This document shows, one piece after another, positions 1-8,643 of a stretch of DNA of 64,000 bases. A program made the translations under genes and the position numbers. Source of the DNA: Oscillospiraceae bacterium (GTDB taxonomy: Bacteria; Bacillota; Clostridia; Oscillospirales; Oscillospiraceae); the NCBI GenBank assembly GCA_015067885.1, contig SVLO01000008.1, positions 1-64,000 on the forward strand. The letters are read 5' to 3'. The notes below the pieces were generated by a model. It ran no database searches. It worked only from the letters and a program-made list of their open reading frames with translations, and was not told the DNA's origin. Positions within the stretch are counted from its first letter, which is position 1, and each line of letters starts with the position of its first letter.

Positions 1-43
1 CGGTTAAGAAGAATGAAAGAAAAGAAAGAAAAGGAGAATACGT

Positions 44-1690
44 ATGGATATTCTGCAAAGCCTGATTTGGCTGCTTGCCGGCGTTGGTGTGTTTATTGTC
101 GGCATGAATTTTTTGAGCGACGCCCTTGAAAAGTCTGCCGGTGAGGGAATGAAGCGGCTGCTTGGCCGCATCAGCAACAACCGCCTTTCCGGCGTAGGCA
201 TTGGCGCGGGTGTTACCGCGATCATTCAAAGCTCTTCCGCTACCTCGGTCATGGTCATCGGTCTGGTCAATGCCGGCGTTATGACGCTGATGCAGGCCAC
301 GCCCATTATTATGGGTGCCAATATCGGCACCACGATAACCGGTGTTCTGGTGGCATTAAAGAACGATTACTTTGATATGCTGATGTATCTGTTCGCCTTT
401 GCGGGCGTGATGCTTGGCTTCTTCAAAAAGGAAAAAATCAAGCTGGCGGGTCTGCTGTGCAGCGGTTTGGGCCTGATTTTTGTGGGTCTGAACATCATGA
501 GCAGCGAGCAGGCCTTTGGAAATCCGCTGATCGAAACCATGTTTGAAGGCATTTTCGCGGCGATCGGTTCTCCGCTGCTTTTGATTCTGATCGGTGTGCT
601 GTTTACCGCCCTGATCCAGAGTTCCTCTGCGGCCACCGGTGTTGTCATCACTATGGTGGGCACCGGGGTTTTGTCTTTGGACCTTGCTCTGTTTATTGTG
701 CTTGGTGCCAACATTGGTACCTGTGTGACCGCGCTGTTGGCCTCGGTGGGTGCAAACGCAAACTCCAAGCGCGTGGCGCTGATCCACTTTATGTTTAACG
801 TGATCGGCACGGCAGTTTTTGCGGTGATCATTTGGATTTTCAATGAGCCGATAGTGAACCTGTTGGTTTCCTTCTTCCCCGGAACTGATCCCATGTCGCT
901 GCAGATGCGGGTTTCCGCCTTCCACGTAATTTTTAATGTAACGACCACGGTCGTCCTGCTGGCATTTGTACCTCAGCTGGTCAAACTCTCCCAGCAGATC
1001 ATTAAGGATAAGAAAACCGAACACACGGTGCGCACACTCAAATATGTGGATGACCGTCTGCTGAGTGCGCCGTCTGTTGCCCTGATGCAGGTGAAGAAAG
1101 AAATGGACTATATGTTCACTCTGGTAGAGGAGAACATCGCCCTTTCTTTTGCGGATGACCTTGCAAACGGTGAGAAGATTGCGGAAAATGAGGCGACCAT
1201 TGACTTTACCAACGGTGCGCTGACACGATTCCTGATCAAGCTTTCGGCAGTTGTGGAGCAAAGCGACGAGCGTGTGATCGGTGCCTATTTCCACGTGCTG
1301 AACGATCTGGAGCGTGTTGGTGACCACGCTGAAAACTTCTATGAGATCGCGGCGGAAATGGCTGCCAAAAAATTCAGCTTCTCCGAAACGGGACGCAGCG
1401 GTGTTGAGAAAATGCGCGGTTTGGTCATGCAGATGCTGGCCCTTGCCAAGGATGTGTTTGACAACCTGAACCGGGACAGACTGCCGGAGCTGTCTGCGTT
1501 GGAAGATGCCATCGACGGGATGAAAAAAGAGCTTACGGCCCACCACTTTGCGCGCCTTGCTGACGGCAACTGCAATATGGAGGTCAGTCCCTATTTTTCC
1601 TCCATCGTGGCCGGCCTTGAGCGTGTGGCAGACCATCTGGTAAACGTTGGCTACAGTATTGTAAGTCCCATTGGCTCTCAGAAGAATTAA
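44..1690 (+). CDS. Na+/phosphate cotransporter family protein with C-terminal PhoU-like domain
   Basis: Membrane protein of 548 residues predicted to import phosphate with sodium. The N-terminal half has two inverted membrane repeats, each carrying the QSSSA signature of the Na/Pi cotransporter (PF02690) family: IIQSSSATSVMVIG near residue 60 and ALIQSSSAATGVVI near residue 190. Residues from about 340 to 540 are soluble and helical, with the spaced E-x-x-A-D-H/RVGDHAEN pattern of PhoU domains, as in full-length bacterial NptA-like proteins. AAGGAG lies 7 bases before the ATG. It is monocistronic in view and followed by a strong hairpin. The promoter lies left of the window. The family call is firm; the transported ion is inferred from the family. 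Confidence 0.93.
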   Translation: MDILQSLIWLLAGVGVFIVGMNFLSDALEKSAGEGMKRLLGRISNNRLSGVGIGAGVTAIIQSSSATSVMVIGLVNAGVMTLMQATPIIMGANIGTTITGVLVALKNDYFDMLMYLFAFAGVMLGFFKKEKIKLAGLLCSGLGLIFVGLNIMSSEQAFGNPLIETMFEGIFAAIGSPLLLILIGVLFTALIQSSSAATGVVITMVGTGVLSLDLALFIVLGANIGTCVTALLASVGANANSKRVALIHFMFNVIGTAVFAVIIWIFNEPIVNLLVSFFPGTDPMSLQMRVSAFHVIFNVTTTVVLLAFVPQLVKLSQQIIKDKKTEHTVRTLKYVDDRLLSAPSVALMQVKKEMDYMFTLVEENIALSFADDLANGEKIAENEATIDFTNGALTRFLIKLSAVVEQSDERVIGAYFHVLNDLERVGDHAENFYEIAAEMAAKKFSFSETGRSGVEKMRGLVMQMLALAKDVFDNLNRDRLPELSALEDAIDGMKKELTAHHFARLADGNCNMEVSPYFSSIVAGLERVADHLVNVGYSIVSPIGSQKN

Positions 1691-1696
1691 ACGATA

Positions 1697-1734
1697 AAAA
1701 GGCGGCAGAGAGGATATCCTCTCTGCCGCCTTTT
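1697..1734. terminator. Bidirectional rho-independent terminator
   Basis: A perfect inverted repeat, GGCGGCAGAGAGGATATCC and its complement, with A-run before and T-run after. It sits between the convergent Na/Pi transporter and nagB genes and can serve both. Confidence 0.9.
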
Positions 1735-1746
1735 AAGTCGTAATTA

Positions 1747-2532
1747 TTACTTCTCGTTCTTGTAGATTTCCTTGAAGTACTTGTAGGTGTCCACCTTCAG
1801 CTCGCCGCAGGCGGCCTCGTCACAGGCCACGATGCCATCGGGATGCATCTGCAGGGCGCTGATGGTCCAGGCGTGATCCACGCCGCCCTCCACGCAGTGC
1901 TTCAGGGCGCGGGCCTTGTTGTGGCCGCTGATGAGCAGCAGCACCTGCTTGGAGTCGCACACGGTGCCGACACCCACGGACAGAGCGGTCTTGGGCACCT
2001 TGTTGGGGTCGTTGTCGAAGAAGCGGGAGTTGACGATCAGGGTATCCTCGGTCAGGGCACGTACGCCGGTGCGGGAGACCAGGGAGGTAAAGGGCTCGTT
2101 AAAAGCGATGTGGCCGTCCACGCCGCTGCCGCCCAGGAACAGGTCGATGCCGCCGTAAGAGGCGATCTTGTCCTCGTAGCGCTGGCACTCGGCCTCCAGA
2201 TCGGCGGCCATGCCGTTGAGGATGTTGATGTTCTCGGCAGGGATGTCGATGTGGTTGAAGAAGTTGTCGTGCATGAAGTACCAGTAGCTCTGGTCGTGTT
2301 CACGGGGCAGGCCCACGTACTCGTCCATGTTAAAGGTGACCACGTTCTTGAAGGTGACCTTGCCGGCCTTGTTCATCTCGATCAGGCGCTTGTACACGCC
2401 GAGAGGGGAGGAACCGGTGGGCAGACCAAGGATGAAGGGGCGAGCCTCGGTGTGGTTGTTGATGGCGTCGGCAATATGCTGGGCAGCCCAGGCGCACATC
2501 TGGTCGTAGTCGTTTTTAATAATCAGCTTCAT
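1747..2532 (-). CDS. nagB: Glucosamine-6-phosphate deaminase
   Basis: Converts glucosamine-6-phosphate to fructose-6-phosphate and ammonia in the cytoplasm, the last step of amino sugar catabolism. The protein is 261 residues, the normal length for NagB. It shows the family motifs [18 protein letters not shown] with the catalytic aspartate, and [11 protein letters not shown] with the active-site histidine. GGAGTGAATTACC precedes the ATG. The gene stands alone, about 47 kb from the nan/nagA operon in this window whose product it would consume. It has its own promoter with nearby inverted repeats (separate entry). Confidence 0.97.
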   Translation of the reverse strand: MKLIIKNDYDQMCAWAAQHIADAINNHTEARPFILGLPTGSSPLGVYKRLIEMNKAGKVTFKNVVTFNMDEYVGLPREHDQSYWYFMHDNFFNHIDIPAENINILNGMAADLEAECQRYEDKIASYGGIDLFLGGSGVDGHIAFNEPFTSLVSRTGVRALTEDTLIVNSRFFDNDPNKVPKTALSVGVGTVCDSKQVLLLISGHNKARALKHCVEGGVDHAWTISALQMHPDGIVACDEAACGELKVDTYKYFKEIYKNEK

Positions 2533-2589
2533 GGTAATTCACTCCTAATTAAATATTTGGGACAATCCCATTCTCCTATACCGGGGATT

Positions 2590-2618
2590 ATTATACGCCT
2601 GTTTTTGGCGTTTGTCTA
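2590..2618 (-). promoter_or_regulatory. nagB promoter with inverted repeats
   Basis: On the minus strand TAGACA, 17 bases, TATAAT. The spacer holds the short inverted repeat CGCC-N7-GGCG. A second one, TGGGA-CAA-TCCCA, lies at 2558-2570 between the -10 box and the start codon. Either could be an operator for an amino-sugar regulator; that part is a guess. Confidence 0.7.
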
Positions 2619-2662
2619 TTGTTTTTTGGTTAAGCGGCGGAGGAAAATACGTGAAAATAGGG

Positions 2663-2691
2663 TTGATTTTATCAGAAAAACCAAGTATATT
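2663..2691 (+). promoter_or_regulatory. Promoter of the rhaB operon
   Basis: TTGATT, 17 bases, TATATT, upstream of an AGGAGG ribosome binding site and the rhaB ATG at 2717. Confidence 0.7.
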
Positions 2692-2716
2692 CTATATATG
2701 ATAGGAGGGTTGTGCC

Positions 2717-4192
2717 ATGAAGAAACAACGCAATTTGTTGGCCTTTGACCTGGGCGGCAGCAACGGTCGCGCCATTTTGGGCCGTTTCGACGGCGAAAAG
2801 CTTGAAATGACCGAGCTGCACCGCTTCGAAAACCACTACATCGAGATGAACGGCGTGTTCTACTGGGACATCGCCTATCTCTATGACCAGCTTAAGCAAG
2901 GCCTGATTGCCTTTAAGCAGGGTGGCTACGGCGAGCTGGACAGCTTCGGTATCGACACCTGGGGCGTGGACTACGGTCTGCTGGACAAAAACGGCCACCT
3001 GGTCGGTCTGCCTCGTTCCTATCGCCTGGGTGTGCAGGCGGATATCGACGCTGTGAAGGAGAAAATTCCCGCCGACGTGCTGTACGCCCGCAGCGGCATT
3101 GATACCACCCTGACCTTCAACACCCTGTATCAGCTCTACCGCCGCAAGCGGGAGGGGGATGCGGCGCTGGAGGTGGCGGAAAAGCTGCTGCTGACGCCCG
3201 ATTTGCTGGGTTACTTTTTGACCGGCGCGGTGGGCGCGGAGTACTCCATCGCAACCACCACCCAATTGTACGACCCCACCGCCAAAGATTGGGACTGGGC
3301 GACCATTGACGAGCTGGAGTTGCCCCGGCACATTTTCCCCAAGATCGACCCCACCGGCACCATTCGCGGCCATCTGCGGCCGGAGCTGTGTGAGGAGCTG
3401 GGCCTGAATCCCGCCGCCTTCGTGGCAGTGGGCAGCCACGATACCGCCTCCGCCGTAGCGGCCATCCCCGGCAAGGGCAACTTTGCTTTCTGCTCCTCCG
3501 GGACCTTCTCTCTGGTGGGTACGGAGACCGAGCAGGCCGTCCTGTCCGACACCGCCCGGGATGAGGGTATCTCCAACGAGGGTACCATTCAGGGTGGTTT
3601 CCGCCCCCTGCGCACCATCATTGGTCTGTGGGTCATTCAGGAATGTCGCCGTAACTGGCAGCAGGCCGGAAAGAATTACAGCTGGGACGAGATCGTGGAG
3701 CTGGCCAAGCAGGCCGAGCCTCTGCGCTCCGTCATAGACATGGACGCCCCGGAGTTCTACGCCGGCGGCGACATGGTGCAGGCCATCAAGGATTTCTGCA
3801 AGCGCACCGACCAGCCTGTTCCCGAGACCGACGGTCAGGTGGCCCGCTGTGTGTACGAGTCCCTGGCCCTGAAGTACCGCCTGGCGCTGGAGGGGCTGGA
3901 GCGCATGACCGGCAAGAGCATCGACTCCATGAACATCGTGGGCGGCGGCTCTCGGAACAAGCTGCTCAATCAGATGGCTGCCGACGCCACCGGTCGCCCT
4001 GTGACCACCGGCCCCGTGGAGGGTGCCGCCATGGGCAACCTGCTGGCCCAGGCCAAGGCCCTTGGCGACATTGCCGACATGGACGCCCTGCGCGAGGTCG
4101 TGCGCAAGAGCGAAGCGGTGGAGACCTATCAGCCCGATCCCACCCCCGAGTGGGAGGCGGCCTATCAAAAGCTGACCACATTTTTGAAATAA
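2717..4192 (+). CDS. rhaB: Rhamnulokinase
   Basis: FGGY-family sugar kinase of 491 residues, predicted to phosphorylate L-rhamnulose at the expense of ATP. The N-terminal phosphate-1 motif is AFDLGGSNGRAILG; GIDTWGVDYGLL, GSHDTASAVAAIP, CSSGTFSLVGTE and the C-terminal adenosine motif NIVGGGSRNKLLNQ follow in the RhaB order. The PVEGAAMGNLLAQ ending is also typical of RhaB. It leads an operon with an SDR dehydrogenase (22-base gap) and a PHP-domain protein. No rhamnose isomerase or separate aldolase is present in the window, so the substrate could be a related deoxysugar ketose. Confidence 0.85.
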   Translation: MKKQRNLLAFDLGGSNGRAILGRFDGEKLEMTELHRFENHYIEMNGVFYWDIAYLYDQLKQGLIAFKQGGYGELDSFGIDTWGVDYGLLDKNGHLVGLPRSYRLGVQADIDAVKEKIPADVLYARSGIDTTLTFNTLYQLYRRKREGDAALEVAEKLLLTPDLLGYFLTGAVGAEYSIATTTQLYDPTAKDWDWATIDELELPRHIFPKIDPTGTIRGHLRPELCEELGLNPAAFVAVGSHDTASAVAAIPGKGNFAFCSSGTFSLVGTETEQAVLSDTARDEGISNEGTIQGGFRPLRTIIGLWVIQECRRNWQQAGKNYSWDEIVELAKQAEPLRSVIDMDAPEFYAGGDMVQAIKDFCKRTDQPVPETDGQVARCVYESLALKYRLALEGLERMTGKSIDSMNIVGGGSRNKLLNQMAADATGRPVTTGPVEGAAMGNLLAQAKALGDIADMDALREVVRKSEAVETYQPDPTPEWEAAYQKLTTFLK

Positions 4193-4213
4193 GGAAATAA
4201 GGAGAGAGAAGAA

Positions 4214-5092
4214 ATGAGTATTGACATGACAAAATGGTGTGACCTGGCCAAGCAGAACGTCCACAACCGTCCCGCCGGCACCGGCCGTATGGCGGGCAAG
4301 ATCGTCGTCGTTACCGGCGCCGCCCAGGGCTTTGGCAAGGGCATTGCTGAGGAACTGTACAACGAGGGTGCCAGCATCGTCATCGCAGACATGAACCTGC
4401 CCCTGGCCGAGCAGGTTGCCAAGGAGATGGGCGAGCGGGCCGTTGCCATCGCTGTCAACGTCTCCGACGAGGAGAGCGTGGCCCAAATGGTGGGCAAGAC
4501 CGTGGAGGTCTTTGGCGGCATCGACCTGATGCTGGCCAACGCCGGCGTGGTCCGTTCCGGCCCCCTGGCCACCTTCGAGAAGAAGGACTTTGACTTCGTC
4601 ACCAACATCAACTACACCGGCCTGTTCCTGTGCTGCAAGTACGCCGCCATCATCATGCAGGCCCAGCACGAGGCCGACCCCGAGGCTATGTTTGACATCG
4701 TGGCCGTGTCCTCCAAGTCCGGCCTGGAGGGTTCCAACAAGAACTTTGCCTACGCCGGCTCCAAGTTCGGCAGCATCGGCCTGGTGCAGAGTTTTGCCCT
4801 GGAGATGTGCGAGTACGGCGTGAAGGTCAACGCCGTGTGTCCCGGCAACTACCTGGACGGCCCCCTGTGGAGCGACCCCGAGCGCGGCCTGTTCGTGCAG
4901 TATCTGAACGCCGGCAAGGTACCCGGTGCCAAGACTGTGGAGGACGTGCGCCGCTTCTACGAGGCCAAGGTACCCCTGAACCGCGGCTGCCTGCCCATCG
5001 ACGTGGCCCGTGCCGTTATGTACTGCGTGGAGCAGAAGTACGAGACTGGTCAGGCCATCCCCGTTACCGGCGGTCAGGTCATGCTCAACTGA
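4214..5092 (+). CDS. SDR-family NAD(P)-dependent dehydrogenase
   Basis: Classical short-chain dehydrogenase/reductase of 292 residues. The Rossmann motif TGAAQGFGKG begins near residue 34, NAG near 119, and the catalytic Ser and YAGSK (Tyr-x-x-x-Lys) near 165-182; the C-terminal ITGG-like PVTGGQVMLN is also typical. It resembles sorbitol-6-phosphate 2-dehydrogenases and the dehydrogenase half of RhaE-type aldolase/dehydrogenases. It sits between rhaB and the PHP gene in one transcript, suggesting oxidation of a sugar-derived alcohol or aldehyde such as lactaldehyde. That substrate is inferred from context only. Confidence 0.85.
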   Translation: MSIDMTKWCDLAKQNVHNRPAGTGRMAGKIVVVTGAAQGFGKGIAEELYNEGASIVIADMNLPLAEQVAKEMGERAVAIAVNVSDEESVAQMVGKTVEVFGGIDLMLANAGVVRSGPLATFEKKDFDFVTNINYTGLFLCCKYAAIIMQAQHEADPEAMFDIVAVSSKSGLEGSNKNFAYAGSKFGSIGLVQSFALEMCEYGVKVNAVCPGNYLDGPLWSDPERGLFVQYLNAGKVPGAKTVEDVRRFYEAKVPLNRGCLPIDVARAVMYCVEQKYETGQAIPVTGGQVMLN

Positions 5093-5104
5093 TAGGGTGG
5101 CCCC

Positions 5105-6280
5105 ATGATCGACATTGAAATTCTGAATAAACTGAACGCCCCCACGGCGAAGGAACGGCTGGCCAACCTCAAGGCCATTCTGCCCACCACCCAGTTCCCG
5201 CCGGAGGTGCCTGAGTACATCAACAACCACATCCATACCACCTATTCTTTCTCGCCCTATTCGCCCACGGCGGCGGTCTACGCCGCCCGGATGGAGGGCC
5301 TTTGCACCGCCGGCATCATCGATCACGACTCCATCGCCGGCGCCCGGGAGTTTTTGGCGGCGGCGGAGCTGATCGGTATGCCCGTCACCATCGGTATGGA
5401 GTGCCGCATCTCTATGGACGGCACCCGGCTGGAGGGCCGGCGCACCAACAATCCCGATCAGGTTGGGGTCAGCTACATGACCATTCAGGGCGTACCCCAC
5501 CATCAAATCGATCGGCTGGACGAATTCTTCCGCCCCTACCGTGAGGCGCGCAACCGACGCAACCGGCTGATGATCGACCGCATCAACGCCATGCTGCCCG
5601 AGTTGGAGCTGGACTTCGACCGGGACGTGCTGCCCCTGTCCCTGGGCCATGAGGGCGGCGGTGTCACCGAGCGGCACCTGATGTACGCCCTGGCCCTGAA
5701 GCTGACCGAGAAGGTGGGCAAGGGCAAGGCCATGGTGGAAAAGCTGGGTCAGGTGGGTATGACCCTGTCCGACAAGCAGAAGGCGCAGATGATGGATCTG
5801 GAGTACCCCTTCTACGAGTACGACCTGCTGGGTATTTTGAAAGGTACCTTCGTTCCCGCCGTCTATGTGGACGCCACCGACGAGTGTCCCAAGCTGCCCG
5901 ACGTGGTGGCCCTGTGCAAGGAAGTAGACGCCACCCTGTGTTACGCCTACCTGGGCGACGTGGGCAACAGCGTTACCGGCGACAAGAAGGCGCAAAAGTT
6001 CGAGGACGACTACCTGGAGGACGTGTTCCTCTGCCTGCGGGAGGAGGGGGTCCGGGCGGTGACCTATATGCCCACCCGCAATACTCCCGGGCAGTTGGAG
6101 CGCCTGCGGGGTCTGTGCGATGAGTACGGTATGTTCCAAATCTCCGGTGAGGACATCAACTCCCCCCGGCAGAGCTTTGTTATCCGCGCCATGGAAAATC
6201 CGCTGTTTGCAAACCTCATCGACGCCACCTGGAAACTCATCGAGCATGAGAAGACCTGGCTGGAGAAATGTCCCTGTTAA
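5105..6280 (+). CDS. PHP-domain metal-dependent hydrolase
   Basis: Protein of 391 residues with PHP-domain metal ligands. It has the paired histidines NNHIHTTYSFSPYSP near residue 40, a GIIDHDSIAGA motif in place of the usual TDHD, and the ECR glutamate about 30 residues later. PHP proteins hydrolyse phosphoesters. It lies 12 bases after the SDR gene at the end of the rhaB operon and reads straight into a strong terminator. A role in sugar-phosphate metabolism is suggested by position. The specific substrate is unknown. Confidence 0.8.
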   Translation: MIDIEILNKLNAPTAKERLANLKAILPTTQFPPEVPEYINNHIHTTYSFSPYSPTAAVYAARMEGLCTAGIIDHDSIAGAREFLAAAELIGMPVTIGMECRISMDGTRLEGRRTNNPDQVGVSYMTIQGVPHHQIDRLDEFFRPYREARNRRNRLMIDRINAMLPELELDFDRDVLPLSLGHEGGGVTERHLMYALALKLTEKVGKGKAMVEKLGQVGMTLSDKQKAQMMDLEYPFYEYDLLGILKGTFVPAVYVDATDECPKLPDVVALCKEVDATLCYAYLGDVGNSVTGDKKAQKFEDDYLEDVFLCLREEGVRAVTYMPTRNTPGQLERLRGLCDEYGMFQISGEDINSPRQSFVIRAMENPLFANLIDATWKLIEHEKTWLEKCPC

Positions 6281-6292
6281 TTGCATAAATGA

Positions 6293-6331
6293 AACCGAGG
6301 GAGGATACGATTTCGTATCCTCCCTCGGTTT
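6293..6331. terminator. Bidirectional terminator
   Basis: Long inverted repeat AAACCGAGGGAGGATACGA followed by its complement and T-run. It separates the PHP gene from the convergent phosphoesterase gene. Confidence 0.9.
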
Positions 6332-6335
6332 ATGT

Positions 6336-6794
6336 TTATATACGGCGAAGCTGACACAGGGGTGTTTGTCCGGGGGTCAGAACAGCATAGCTGCCGCGGT
6401 CCCGGATGCTGCCGGGGTTGACCACCCAAAGGCCGTCCTCCAATTGCTCGCAGTGGGGGACATGGGTGTGGCCGAACAGAACCACGTCCGCCTGACACTG
6501 CCGGGCGGCGTAGATGGCGGCGCGGTAGCCGCCTTTTACGTTCCAAATGTGTCCGTGGGACATGAGTACCTTGACCCCGGCGTAGGTGACCAAACGCTGA
6601 AGCGGGGTGGTAACGAAGCCGTCGCAGTTGCCGGGGACTCCGGTTATGGGCAGATTGGGGTACTCCTGCTCAAGCAGTTGGGCGTCCCGCTCCAAATCAC
6701 CCAAATGGATGACGGAATCGGGCCGTTCCAGCTCGACGGCCTGACGCATTCCGCTCAACGCGCGGTGGGAATCGGAAAAAACCAATATGTTCAT
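6336..6794 (-). CDS. YfcE/MJ0936-type metallophosphoesterase
   Basis: Small calcineurin-like phosphodiesterase of 152 residues. The metal-binding motifs are in order: FSDSH (residues 6-10), HLGDLE, GNCD, SHGH and FGHTHVP. Proteins of this size are manganese-dependent phosphodiesterases of the YfcE family, acting in the cytoplasm on unidentified phosphodiesters. The gene is transcribed alone, divergent from the small-gene cluster at 6857. Confidence 0.9.
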   Translation of the reverse strand: MNILVFSDSHRALSGMRQAVELERPDSVIHLGDLERDAQLLEQEYPNLPITGVPGNCDGFVTTPLQRLVTYAGVKVLMSHGHIWNVKGGYRAAIYAARQCQADVVLFGHTHVPHCEQLEDGLWVVNPGSIRDRGSYAVLTPGQTPLCQLRRI

Positions 6795-6856
6795 CAGGTA
6801 ACCTCCGGGTCAAACAGGCATATACTGGGTTGAAGCAAAGAATGGGGGGGATCGAA

Positions 6857-7120
6857 ATGAACAACATTCCGCAGGATATGGGACAAATGGCGAAATTATT
6901 GGGGAACAGCGGCGCGGTCAAACAACTGCTGCAGAGCGAGGACACCAAGCGCATGATGCAACTGCTGCAGGGACAGGGGAGCGTGCAGAGTGCGGCACAG
7001 GCCGCCGCGAAAGGGGACAGCACCCAGCTTATGGGTATGATGCAGCAACTGATGCGCAGTCCGGAGGGGGCGCAGCTGGTGGAGCGGATCACAAAGAAAG
7101 TCCAGGAAAACGGACTCTGA
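6857..7120 (+). CDS. Small Met/Gln-rich protein of unknown function
   Basis: The 87-residue product starts at ATG 6857, which has a GGGGGG Shine-Dalgarno block 6 bases upstream; the ORF track's TTG at 6830 lacks one. The sequence is helical, rich in Met, Gln and Leu (DMGQMAKLLGNSGAVKQLL; LMGMMQQLMRSPEGAQLV), without a signal peptide or membrane segment. It is the first of three tightly packed genes. I do not recognise a known domain. Confidence 0.75.
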   Translation: MNNIPQDMGQMAKLLGNSGAVKQLLQSEDTKRMMQLLQGQGSVQSAAQAAAKGDSTQLMGMMQQLMRSPEGAQLVERITKKVQENGL

Positions 7121-7134
7121 TTGGAGGTGGCCCC

Positions 7135-7557
7135 ATGGGTGGTGGCTTTGAGGAAAAACTCAATGCGATCCTTGGTGACAAAAATGCCATGGGGCAGATC
7201 ATGGCGCTGGCTCAATCTCTGTCCGGAGCGCAGCAACAGCAGACAGACGAGGCTGCAGCAGGGTGCGATGGGTATGTCCCTGTGGAGGAAACCGACTGCC
7301 ATGAAGGGCGTGGGCCGGATGTGGGAAACTTGCTGAATTCGGTTGACCCCGCCATGCTGCAGCTGGGTCTGCGTTTGGTACAGGAGTATAACCGAAGTGA
7401 CAACGATGCGGTTGCGTTGCTAAGCGCCCTGCGCCCATTTGTGAAGCCGAGCCGATATGCAAAGCTGGACCGGGCGGCACGGGCAGCAAAGCTCTCCGGA
7501 GTGGTACGAATCATGCTGAATATGCTGAAGGAGAGCCGGGGGATGCAGGATGTATAA
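7135..7557 (+). CDS. Conserved-looking protein of unknown function
   Basis: Protein of 140 residues, preceded by GGAGGTGG and separated by 14 bases from the gene before it. The N-terminus (FEEKLNAILGDKNAMGQIMALAQSL) echoes the Met-rich helical style of the upstream product. The C-terminal half (DPAMLQLGLRLVQEY ... VALLSALRPFVKPSRYAKLDRAARAAKLSG) looks like an amphipathic helical domain. No signal peptide or membrane segment is seen. The stop overlaps the next start by 8 bases, implying translational coupling. Confidence 0.75.
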   Translation: MGGGFEEKLNAILGDKNAMGQIMALAQSLSGAQQQQTDEAAAGCDGYVPVEETDCHEGRGPDVGNLLNSVDPAMLQLGLRLVQEYNRSDNDAVALLSALRPFVKPSRYAKLDRAARAAKLSGVVRIMLNMLKESRGMQDV

Positions 7558-7879
7558 TCGTTACATACCGGAAAGCGGACAGGAACCCTTTGCCGCTGAT
7601 GCCGAGGTTCGGGGTGTGGATGGGGGAGAGGGCCTGTCCGGAATCGGTCAGCGGCTGTTCCGGCAACTTGGAATTTTGCCCGAAGGTTTTGGCTCGGGGA
7701 TGCAAAATGCCGGCATTGCCGGCATTTTGAAAGGATTTGGACTGGAAGCCTTGGACAGCGGTGACATCCTGCTGATGTTGATTTTATTGCTGATTTTTTT
7801 AGAGGGTGACAACACAGAGCTTGTCATCACCCTTGGGCTGATGCTGTTACTGGGTGGGGAAGAAAATCAAACAGAGTGA
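7550..7879 (+). CDS. Small membrane-associated protein of unknown function
   Basis: Protein of 109 residues with a hydrophilic first 60 residues (SGIGQRLFRQLGILPEGFGSG) and a hydrophobic C-terminal stretch (DILLMLILLLIFLEGDN and LVITLGLMLLLGG) that could form one or two membrane segments. It ends the three-gene cluster and its 3' end overlaps the convergent gene at 7867 by 13 bases. Its function is unknown. Confidence 0.7.
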   Translation: MYNRYIPESGQEPFAADAEVRGVDGGEGLSGIGQRLFRQLGILPEGFGSGMQNAGIAGILKGFGLEALDSGDILLMLILLLIFLEGDNTELVITLGLMLLLGGEENQTE

Positions 7880-8622
7880 AGGACGGTTCCGTCCGGCAAG
7901 GCAAAGCGAATGTTTGAAGGGCAAGGGGTGGTGACAGGGTAGGTGGCGTTGACAGACAAGACCACCTGTTCGCCCTTGACCGTTTCCGCCGCCACCAACA
8001 GACCGGTATCCACGCTGACCCAGTATCGCTCCAAATAGCCAAGGGTGTCTACGGTGGTTTCCACATAGATACAGGGGTGTTCCCCATAGGCGCCATAACC
8101 GGCATCGTGGATGCGCTCGGCAGGGAGATCCAGCACATCCTCGTAGGTGGGGATGCGCTGGGAAAGGTCGGCGTTGAGCGTGCTTTCGGGTGCGGTCATG
8201 TAAGTGACGCTGCCGGAGTACCAATAGTGCTGGGTGGCCCCGTCGGATAAGCTATAGCGAATTGCGCCGGAGGGCAGCACGACCCGGGAGTAAGTATAGC
8301 CGTCATCCACCCACGTTTGGGCCGAGGTGACAGAGGAGCCGTCGTCCCAAAAGGTCTGCGCGGTCAACTGCCGATGGTAGCTGTCGATGCGATCAAGGGA
8401 GGCGATGACAGCCTGTACAGTGTCGGTGGAAACCTCAATGCGCTGTGCGTGCTGGTCGCCGGTCAAATCCGTGCTGCTGTCCGGCTGTATGGCAGGCAAG
8501 GTGACCCCGGAGGTTTGGGCTGAATAAATGCTGTAGGCAAAGCTGCCAAGTACGGCCAAAACCACAATCAGCGCAATCAGCACCGCCACGCGGGTGCGCT
8601 TGTTCTGTTCCAAGGTCGGCAC
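7867..8622 (-). CDS. Membrane-anchored extracytoplasmic protein of unknown function
   Basis: Protein of 251 residues. A single membrane anchor (VAVLIALIVVLAVLGSFAYSIY, about residues 12-33) follows a short positive N-terminus, so the rest should face outwards. The exported part is rich in Thr, Ser, Tyr and Asp with beta-strand character, vaguely like sorting-type LolA/LppX folds, but I cannot assign it. It lies 21 bases after wecB and may be co-transcribed with the cell-wall polymer genes. Confidence 0.75.
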   Translation of the reverse strand: MPTLEQNKRTRVAVLIALIVVLAVLGSFAYSIYSAQTSGVTLPAIQPDSSTDLTGDQHAQRIEVSTDTVQAVIASLDRIDSYHRQLTAQTFWDDGSSVTSAQTWVDDGYTYSRVVLPSGAIRYSLSDGATQHYWYSGSVTYMTAPESTLNADLSQRIPTYEDVLDLPAERIHDAGYGAYGEHPCIYVETTVDTLGYLERYWVSVDTGLLVAAETVKGEQVVLSVNATYPVTTPCPSNIRFALPDGTVLHSV

Positions 8623-8643
8623 CTCCTTCGCAGGGAAAAATCG

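Noticed and set aside
2672-6286. A 1204-residue minus-strand ORF across the rhaB operon
   Set aside because: It is the antisense shadow of three well-supported plus-strand genes. The same applies to the long ORFs at 21434..23428, 53777..55945 and 59211..61394; they result from GC-rich codon bias that removes stops.
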